Below are positions 34,377 to 40,973 of a DNA stretch of 64,000 nucleotides, one piece after another (within the stretch, counting starts at the first letter, position 1; each line of letters starts with the position of its first letter). The notes under the pieces are model-generated. The model was not told the origin of the DNA, searched no databases, and was given only the letters and a program-made list of their open reading frames with translations. This stretch comes from Chryseobacterium gleum (GTDB taxonomy: Bacteria > Bacteroidota > Bacteroidia > Flavobacteriales_D > Crocinitomicaceae): NCBI GenBank assembly GCA_945897805.1, contig CAMDFX010000001.1, positions 434,001 through 498,000 on the forward strand, in the 5' to 3' direction. A program made the translations under genes and the position numbers.

Positions 34377-36439
34377 CTTCTTAAGAACCATTCTGCTGAC
34401 AATGTCAGGCAAACGAGCAGTAAGAGCCAGAAATAATCTAACAAATCATTGAAAGCACTTTCTTCGTAGGAAATTTCCACAATATCTTCTCTTTTTTCCA
34501 AATCGGCCAATAATTTTTCATAGTTGGCAAGTTGGTAAAATTGACCGTTCGTATTTTTAGAAATTTGGTTCAATAATCCATGATTAGCAACTGTTTCTAA
34601 GGATTCTATTTCAATGTCTTCAACTACAAAAGTTCCATTTTTTGCATGTTTTTTTCCATTGTGATTTGTAGATGCTATCCAAGAATATTTGCCTGGTTTT
34701 AAAGTTCCAAGAGGTAGAACGTAGAAATTTCCAGAAACGCCAAATTCAAAATTTGATTTATTGTTTCGTTCATCTTTTAGGGTAAAGGAGATCTTTGGTT
34801 TTGTAATTAATTCCAACGATTCATTGTAGAATTCAGCTTTAATTTTTACATCTTCACCTTTTGAAAATCTCCTAGGCAACGTTATTCTCAAAGAAGATGC
34901 GTTTTGTTTGATTACAAGAAATTGAGTGATTTTTTGAATTAATTCTTCGAACATCGCGGTTGATTTGGTGCGACTGTATTCATTGATTTTCCATTTCCAA
35001 ATTCCTTCGCCCAGAAAAACACCATATTTTACATTTGCTTTTTCTCCGAAGTAAAGAATAGGATCTTTTTTATAGAAATCACCCAATCTTTGCGCAAGTA
35101 AAACTTTATTTTGAGGATTTAATTTTATTTCGCCGTATTTTACTTTTACAGGAGGATAAAATCTCAAAGTGTTTTGCAGTTCTGTCGTCAATTCAAACAA
35201 TTCAAAACCAGCATTGACTCCAGGTTGCACATCGTCTGTTTGATTTGAATTACCGATGGACATTCCAATATCAAGCTTTGCAATCGTATTTCCATTTGTA
35301 TTTGGACCAGCAAAAAATAAAATGGGTTTTCCAGCTTTTCGAATAGCATCCAAAACTGCTTGATTAAAATTGATTCCTGGTTCATGCCAAATAACCAAAT
35401 CTACTTTGTCTAATTTTTTGTCCCAGTCTCCAATTAGTTTTGACTCAACTTGCACATTTTCATCTTTTTCGAGCACATATTTCAACGCAGAAACATCTGG
35501 ATGCGGCGCACCGGCGATCAATACTATTTTGTTTCTTCCATCCAAAACTTCAATGTAAAAAGATCTACGGTTGTTTTTGACAGTATATTCTCCAGCGATT
35601 GGCGCAACTTCAACAACATAATTTTGGAATCCTATTTCTGTTGCTTCCAATTCGAAAGTAACGTGCTTAAAATCAAATTGTCCATTTTCATAATTTACAG
35701 TGGAACTCGCAATCATTTTACTGTTGTGAAAAATGGAAACTTTGCTATTTCTTTTTCCAACTTTTAACGCTTCGATATCAATTTCTACTGGAAATTTATT
35801 TTTCAAAAACGCGATTTCATTGGTTGTAACATTGCGAATCAATTGGTCTTTGTGAGGAATTGTATCCCCAACACCCAATGTAAAAATAGGAGTGAGGGCA
35901 ATTTTTTCAGCTGAATAAATTGGATTTGGTCCCTCATTGAAATTTCCGTCTGAAATAAATACAATTCCACCAATATTGCGGTTGTAATATTGCGAATATA
36001 TTTGCTCGAAACCATCTGACAAATTTGAATGTTGATCTTTCAAGTTAAATGATCCAATTTGTCTGAAATCATCTCCAATGGCGTATGAAACAAGTTCAAA
36101 TTTTTCGCTAAACTTATCTTTCAACTGCTCATTGAATGCATTAATCCTTTGCGCAACTTTCGCGCTGTCTTTGTAGTTTTTTAATGAATGAGAATTGTCC
36201 ACTAAAGTGATCAAAATTGGCTTTTCTTTTCTGTAAGTGAAGGATTCGAATAGAATTCCAAGAAGTAAAATGCCAATAAAGAACAAGCTCAAAAATCTGA
36301 GGGCGAAAAGTGATTTTTTGGTCCAACCAGGAATGTCATTTAACCAGGATTCTTTTCTGTAAAATAAATAGGTAAGAAAAAATGCAATTGCACCAATTGG
36401 GATTAGCCAAAAAAGAGATATGTCGGAAATGAATTTCAT
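34358..36439 (-). CDS. VWA-like membrane protein, unknown function
   Basis: ATG 36439 was taken because the alternative GTG at 36448 overlaps the promoter element. The 693-residue protein has two N-terminal membrane helices and a C-terminal one (LLDYFWLLLLVCLTLSAEWFLRR), leaving a large extracytoplasmic part. The DNSHS motif near residue 85 matches the VWA metal-ion site DxSxS, and ISDGNFNEG is the second conserved turn. A class-I-glutamine-amidotransferase-like segment (KPILFFAGPNTNG) lies in the middle. Such proteins are usually surface or BatA/B-like, but partners are not present here. Confidence 0.7.
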   Translation of the reverse strand: MKFISDISLFWLIPIGAIAFFLTYLFYRKESWLNDIPGWTKKSLFALRFLSLFFIGILLLGILFESFTYRKEKPILITLVDNSHSLKNYKDSAKVAQRINAFNEQLKDKFSEKFELVSYAIGDDFRQIGSFNLKDQHSNLSDGFEQIYSQYYNRNIGGIVFISDGNFNEGPNPIYSAEKIALTPIFTLGVGDTIPHKDQLIRNVTTNEIAFLKNKFPVEIDIEALKVGKRNSKVSIFHNSKMIASSTVNYENGQFDFKHVTFELEATEIGFQNYVVEVAPIAGEYTVKNNRRSFYIEVLDGRNKIVLIAGAPHPDVSALKYVLEKDENVQVESKLIGDWDKKLDKVDLVIWHEPGINFNQAVLDAIRKAGKPILFFAGPNTNGNTIAKLDIGMSIGNSNQTDDVQPGVNAGFELFELTTELQNTLRFYPPVKVKYGEIKLNPQNKVLLAQRLGDFYKKDPILYFGEKANVKYGVFLGEGIWKWKINEYSRTKSTAMFEELIQKITQFLVIKQNASSLRITLPRRFSKGEDVKIKAEFYNESLELITKPKISFTLKDERNNKSNFEFGVSGNFYVLPLGTLKPGKYSWIASTNHNGKKHAKNGTFVVEDIEIESLETVANHGLLNQISKNTNGQFYQLANYEKLLADLEKREDIVEISYEESAFNDLLDYFWLLLLVCLTLSAEWFLRRWNGSY

Positions 36440-36447
36440 AGATGACA

Positions 36448-36455
36448 CGAAATTA
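36448..36455 (-). promoter_or_regulatory. -7-like element (TAATTTCG) for the VWA gene
   Basis: Minus-strand TAATTTCG (one change from TAnnTTTG) ends 8 nt before ATG 36439. It overlaps the GTG that would give three extra residues, which argues for the ATG. Confidence 0.45.
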
Positions 36456-36835
36456 AGAATAAAATAGAAATTGGGTTTATAAAGTTAATATTTGACTAGA
36501 AGAAAGTTAATTATTGTTTCCTACTGGAATTGGGGGCATAAGTGTTTCTAACGGATAAAAACACTTACTAATTTTGAAAAATTTTCAAAATAGGGGATTT
36601 GCAAAGGATCATTTTAAAAATCAAAATTGCTTTAATTTTGGTTTCTTAAATTTGAAAAGTAATTGCAATTTTTACATTAGCTTGGTAACCTAAATTCTAT
36701 TCAGATCCTTTCTCTCACCATCTTTTGATTTTATGATTCAATTTATGGTTTTTCTTCTTTTTTAGTTCAAATACTTTGTTATTTTACTAATTTCGCAACG
36801 TTGTTAGAATTCGAAAAAAAAGTAAACATTATAAA
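36449..36835. other. 387-bp divergent intergenic region with repeat copy 6
   Basis: Between the divergent VWA and thiolase genes. It contains one copy of the dispersed repeat (36540-36568) and a TAATTTCG promoter-like element about 40 nt before the thiolase ATG. The rest is AT-rich with no ORF. Confidence 0.55.
36540..36568 (+). repeat. Dispersed ~27-bp repeat, copy 6 (perfectly palindromic ends)
   Basis: AAGTGTTTCTAACGGATAA followed by AAACACTT. Unlike other copies its ends form an 8-bp perfect inverted repeat, AAGTGTTT/AAACACTT, around the conserved CTAACGGATAA centre. Confidence 0.65.
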
Positions 36836-38014
36836 ATGAAAAAAGAAGTTTTTATCATTTCCGCTGTGAGAACGCCAATTGGTTCTTTTATGGGCGGATT
36901 ATCAACAGTTTCGGCTACTCAATTAGGTGCCATTGCAATTAAAGGTGCATTGGTGAAATCTGGTTTGAAAGCGGAGCAAATTGATGAAGTTTTTATGGGA
37001 AATGTGCTTCAAGCTGGCGTTGGTCAGGCTCCTGCTCGTCAAGCGGCATTAGGTGCAGGTTTGACAAATGAAGTTCCTTGTACAACTGTAAATAAAGTTT
37101 GCGCATCAGGAATGAAAGCTATTATGTTGGGCGCTCAAACTATTTTAGCTGGTGACAATGAAATAGTTGTTGCTGGGGGAATGGAAAACATGTCTCAAAC
37201 TCCTCATTATATTGAGGGTCGAAATGGCGTTAAATTTGGAAATATTACCATGCTAGATGGTATTACAAAAGATGGTTTGTTGGACGTTTACAGCAAGGTT
37301 CCCATGGGAAATTGCGCAGAATTGTGTGCCAAAGAATATGAATTTTCTAGAGAAGATCAAGATAATTTCGCAATAACGTCTTACAAACGCGCTGCAGCTG
37401 CTTGGGAAGCTGGTCGTTTTGATGAAGAAGTGGTTCCAGTATCTGTTCCGCAAAGGAAAGGCGATCCTATAGTTATCTCGAAAGACGAGGAATATACGAA
37501 TGTATTCTTGGATAAAATTCCAAGTTTAAGACCTGCTTTTGACAAAGACGGAACGATTACTGCAGCAAATGCATCAACTTTAAATGATGGAGCTTCTGCA
37601 TTGATTTTAGCTTCGGCGGAAGCTGTTGCAAAATACGGTTTGAAACCAATTGCAAAAATTGTAAGCTATGCAGATGCTGCTCAAGCGCCAGAATGGTTTA
37701 CAACAGCGCCTTCTAAAGCAGTTCCGATTGCACTCAAAAAAGCTGGTTTGGAAACTTCTGATGTTGATTTCTGGGAACTTAACCAAGCTTTTTCAGTGGT
37801 TGGTTTGGCTAATATGAAAATCTTAGGATTAAATCCTGAAAAAGTAGATGTTAACGGCGGTGCCGTAGCGTTAGGTCACCCACTTGGAAATTCTGGGTCA
37901 AGAGTGATTGTTACTTTAATAAATGTCTTGAAACAAAATAATGCTAAAATTGGCGCAGCCGCAATTTGTAATGGTGGTGGTGGTGCTTCTGCATTAATTA
38001 TCGAAAATATCTAG
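36836..38014 (+). CDS. Acetyl-CoA C-acetyltransferase (thiolase)
   Basis: 392 residues. It has the nucleophile Cys in VCASGMKAIMLGAQ near 89, the NEAF-like block as ELNQAFSVVGLANM, GGAVALGHPLGNSGSR (catalytic His) and CNGGGGASALI (second Cys). These define a biosynthetic or degradative acetyl-CoA acetyltransferase that condenses two acetyl-CoA to acetoacetyl-CoA or reverses it. Single gene with its own terminator. Confidence 0.95.
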   Translation: MKKEVFIISAVRTPIGSFMGGLSTVSATQLGAIAIKGALVKSGLKAEQIDEVFMGNVLQAGVGQAPARQAALGAGLTNEVPCTTVNKVCASGMKAIMLGAQTILAGDNEIVVAGGMENMSQTPHYIEGRNGVKFGNITMLDGITKDGLLDVYSKVPMGNCAELCAKEYEFSREDQDNFAITSYKRAAAAWEAGRFDEEVVPVSVPQRKGDPIVISKDEEYTNVFLDKIPSLRPAFDKDGTITAANASTLNDGASALILASAEAVAKYGLKPIAKIVSYADAAQAPEWFTTAPSKAVPIALKKAGLETSDVDFWELNQAFSVVGLANMKILGLNPEKVDVNGGAVALGHPLGNSGSRVIVTLINVLKQNNAKIGAAAICNGGGGASALIIENI

Positions 38015-38035
38015 TACTTTAATAAGCATTTTTGT

Positions 38036-38064
38036 AATGGGATTTCAAATTTTGAAGTCCCATT
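38036..38064 (+). terminator. Intrinsic terminator of the thiolase gene
   Basis: AATGGGA (38036-38042) pairs with TCCCATT (38058-38064), with further TTCAAA/TTTGAA pairing inside, followed by a T-run. Confidence 0.8.
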
Positions 38065-38087
38065 TTTTTGCCTTTAAAATACAATAG

Positions 38088-38160
38088 TTTATTTTTACAA
38101 TATATACTTTTATGTTTTTACAATATTTATTATTGTATTTTTATAAAATATATTTTTTTC
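38088..38160. promoter_or_regulatory. AT-rich region with repeated TTTTTACAATA motif upstream of the AAA gene
   Basis: TTTTTACAATA occurs twice (about 38092 and 38117) and AATACAATA / TATTGTATT bracket them as inverted repeats. No TAnnTTTG promoter is visible. This may be the regulatory region of the AAA/DUF4143 gene. Confidence 0.4.
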
Positions 38161-38208
38161 ATCTGAAAATAAATTATAACTGTGTTTTTTAATAAAGAAA
38201 TAAGTTAA

Positions 38209-39420
38209 ATGGTACTCAAATCAGACATAGAAAAAGCATTGAAAATGCAGCTTCAGATTCTTAAAATGGAGTCTAAATTATGTGTAAGAGAGGATTTAGC
38301 AACTGTTAAAAGAGGTGAATCTCACATCTTAGTTGTGAGTGGAATCAGAAGGTCTGGTAAAAGTTCATTATTAAAACTTTTAATGAATGAGACAAAGGGA
38401 AAATTCCTTTTTCTCAATTTTGAAGATTCAAGAATATTTCAATTTCAACTTTCAGATTTTAATAAATTAGAAGAAATAGTTGGCGATAATGTCGACACTT
38501 ATTTCTTTGATGAGATACAAAATGTTGAAAATTGGGAAATCTATATCCGCCAGTTACATGATAGAGGAAAGAAGATATTTATCACAGGTTCGAATGCCTC
38601 TCTTTTAAGTAAAGAACTCGGAACAAGATTGACAGGTCGTTACCTGAACAAAGAATTATTTCCATTTTCGTACACCGAATTTTTGAGTTATCGAAAGCTA
38701 GCAGATAATCTTGCTTCTTTTGAAAAATACATCCAATTTGGCGGATTTCCTGAATTTTTGAATTCTAAAAATCCCGAGATATTACAAAATTTAGTAAAAG
38801 ACATCGTTTTTAGAGACGTTGCAATTCGATATGGTATCAAGAATTCTAAAACTTTGATGGAGATAACTTTGTATTTACTCTCAAATATAGGCAAGGAAAC
38901 AACTTTCAATAGTCTGAAGAAAACGTTTGAAGTTGGTTCAGCAAACTCTATTTCTGATTATTTAAAATGGTTGGAAGATTGCTATTTACTTTTTTTCCTG
39001 AATAAGTTTAGTTGGTCAGCAAAAAGTATAGCAATAAATCCAAGAAAAGTTTATGGTATCGATACCGCTTTAGTTCAGTCTAATTCATTGAGTTTTACAA
39101 AAGACAAAGGCAGGTTATTTGAAAATGCGGTTTTTTTATTTTTGAGACGCAAAAACTTGGAACTATTTTACTTCAGGGAAAACAAAGAATGTGATTTTGT
39201 GGTTTTTGAAAAGGGAAAATGTAAAATGTTGGTGCAAGTTTGTGAAGAAATTCACTCAGACAATCAAGACCGAGAAGTGAATGGATTACTGGAAGCAATG
39301 AATTATTTTGGTCTTTCAACCGGATACATCGTTACTAAAAGTCAAGATGATTATTTAGAATTTGACGACAAGAAAGTTGTTTTTTTACCCATAAATCAAT
39401 GGATGAAAATTCAATTTTAG
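38209..39420 (+). CDS. AAA ATPase with DUF4143 (AAA_14/DUF4143 family)
   Basis: 403 residues. Walker A GIRRSGKSS is at 45-53, Walker B-like YFFDEIQNV near 100, and a sensor ITGSNASLL follows; the segment LTGRYLNKELFPFSYTEFL marks the AAA_14 family, and the C-terminal LKWLEDCYLLFFL to NKECDFVV is the DUF4143 domain with a nuclease-like E-x-D-F-V. These standalone ATPases are frequent, patchily distributed accessory genes of unknown role. Upstream lacks the usual promoter and is unusually AT-rich. It converges with DUF983, overlapping by 4 bp. Confidence 0.85.
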   Translation: MVLKSDIEKALKMQLQILKMESKLCVREDLATVKRGESHILVVSGIRRSGKSSLLKLLMNETKGKFLFLNFEDSRIFQFQLSDFNKLEEIVGDNVDTYFFDEIQNVENWEIYIRQLHDRGKKIFITGSNASLLSKELGTRLTGRYLNKELFPFSYTEFLSYRKLADNLASFEKYIQFGGFPEFLNSKNPEILQNLVKDIVFRDVAIRYGIKNSKTLMEITLYLLSNIGKETTFNSLKKTFEVGSANSISDYLKWLEDCYLLFFLNKFSWSAKSIAINPRKVYGIDTALVQSNSLSFTKDKGRLFENAVFLFLRRKNLELFYFRENKECDFVVFEKGKCKMLVQVCEEIHSDNQDREVNGLLEAMNYFGLSTGYIVTKSQDDYLEFDDKKVVFLPINQWMKIQF

Positions 39421-39800
39421 TGCTTTTCTCCTCGATATTTGATAAATATATGCGCCCAAATTGATCTTCCTAATCTTACCATCAGCGGAAAAAACACACC
39501 AAACGCAGCGATCATTAATCCGTAGGTGTACCAAATGTTCAATGATTCAGATGCAATCGCTGTAAATAAAAATGGTGTTTCAATGAGCACTACAATTGGA
39601 TAACTTGCCCACAAAGCACCAATCCAAAAACCGGGTTCAATTTCGTATTTCTGACCACAATTGGAGCAATTTTTATGCATATCAAGCGGATTATTGTAAA
39701 CAAATAATCCTCTTTTTTTGAACATATATTCTTGCCTACAACTTGGACATTTCAAAGTGAATATTGAGCGATAGAAGCCGATTTCTTTGTGTTTTTTCAA
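39417..39800 (-). CDS. DUF983 membrane protein
   Basis: 127 residues. An N-terminal zinc-ribbon-like part has C-x2-C twice (CPSCRQ and CSNCGQ), then two membrane helices after YEIEPGFWIGALWASYP, the conserved DUF983 core. Function is unknown. It overlaps the bshA stop by 4 bp (coupled) and the convergent ATPase gene by 4 bp. Confidence 0.85.
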   Translation of the reverse strand: MKKHKEIGFYRSIFTLKCPSCRQEYMFKKRGLFVYNNPLDMHKNCSNCGQKYEIEPGFWIGALWASYPIVVLIETPFLFTAIASESLNIWYTYGLMIAAFGVFFPLMVRLGRSIWAHIFIKYRGEKH

Positions 39801-40933
39801 AATTGATTGTCTTCCTTTAGAACACTTTCATACAATGTTTCATACATAGGTAGAATTTTTTCTAAAGTAAAATCCTTTGCTCTGTTTAATGCATTTATCC
39901 TGAAATTTTGCAAACTTTCATCGGTAGAAAGAATTTTCAATGCGTTTGCAGCCATTTCTTCTACATCGCCAACATTGGACAGATACCCTGAAAAACCTTC
40001 GAAATTAACTTCTGGAATTCCTCCTGTGTTGGATGAAATAACTGGAACTCCTTCGGCCATTGCTTCCAATGCGGCAAGTCCAAAGCTTTCTGTTTCAGAG
40101 GGTAAAATGAATAAATCACTAATCTCTAAAACATGACTTGTGTCTCTTACTTTTCCTAGAAAAATAATTCGATCACATATTTTCAATTCTCGCGCCAAAA
40201 ACTCTACCATGGCTCTTTCGGGTCCATCTCCAGCCAAAAGTAACTTGCAAGGGATTTTCTCATTTACTTTGGCGAAAACCTTTACAACATCGTCAATCCT
40301 TTTAACCCTTCTAAAATTGGAGATATGCGTCAAAATTCGTTCGTCGTCAGTGGCATACCGTCTTCGTTTTTCTAAATCAATTACTGGTAAATTTTCTTGC
40401 GAAGTGATAAAGTTAGGAATGACATGAATTTCTCTTTTTGTGCCGAAATGCTTGTAAGTATCGTCTTTCAAACTTTGTGAAACTGCAGTCACGGCATTAG
40501 ATTGATTTAAACAAAATGTAATCACCGGTTCGAAGGATGGATCTTTTCCTACCAAAGTAATATCTGTTCCGTGTAAAGTAGTGATAAATGGAATTTCAAT
40601 TCCTTGAGATTTCAAAATTTGTTGCGCCATGAATGCTGCCGATGCATGCGGAATGGCATAATGAACATGCAACAAATCCAATTTTTCATATTTCACAACA
40701 TCGACCATTTTGGATGCTAAAACGGTTTCATAGGGTTGAAATTCAAATAATGGATAATCTGTAAGCGAAACTTCGTGATAATAAATATTTTCACGAAAAC
40801 TACCGAGTCTCACCGGTTGAGAATACGTGATAAAATGGATTTCATGACCTTTCAAAGCCAGTGCTTTGCCGAGTTCTGTGGCTACAACACCACTTCCGCC
40901 ATAAGTTGGATATAATACGATACCGATTTTCAT
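39797..40933 (-). CDS. bshA: N-acetyl-alpha-D-glucosaminyl L-malate synthase BshA
   Basis: 378 residues. The N-terminus MKIGIVLYPTYGGSGVVATELGKALA, the HVHYAIPHA segment and TLHGTDITLVGKDPSF are specific to BshA, and the GT4 donor site E-x7-E is in PSETESFGLAALEAMAEG. It joins malate to GlcNAc from UDP-GlcNAc, the first step of bacillithiol synthesis. BshB/BshC are not in the window. It follows the GH3 fusion gene by 40 bp and overlaps DUF983 by 4 bp. Confidence 0.95.
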   Translation of the reverse strand: MKIGIVLYPTYGGSGVVATELGKALALKGHEIHFITYSQPVRLGSFRENIYYHEVSLTDYPLFEFQPYETVLASKMVDVVKYEKLDLLHVHYAIPHASAAFMAQQILKSQGIEIPFITTLHGTDITLVGKDPSFEPVITFCLNQSNAVTAVSQSLKDDTYKHFGTKREIHVIPNFITSQENLPVIDLEKRRRYATDDERILTHISNFRRVKRIDDVVKVFAKVNEKIPCKLLLAGDGPERAMVEFLARELKICDRIIFLGKVRDTSHVLEISDLFILPSETESFGLAALEAMAEGVPVISSNTGGIPEVNFEGFSGYLSNVGDVEEMAANALKILSTDESLQNFRINALNRAKDFTLEKILPMYETLYESVLKEDNQF

Positions 40934-40973
40934 TTGTAGTTTTTTTCTGAAGAAATTTGAATTTATTGAGCTA

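Noticed and set aside
8371-36568. CRISPR array or integron attC sites at the dispersed repeats
   Set aside because: Only one to three copies per locus with irregular spacing of about 100-180 bp, no cas or integrase genes and no gene cassettes between copies; the attC core GTTRRRY is not matched cleanly.
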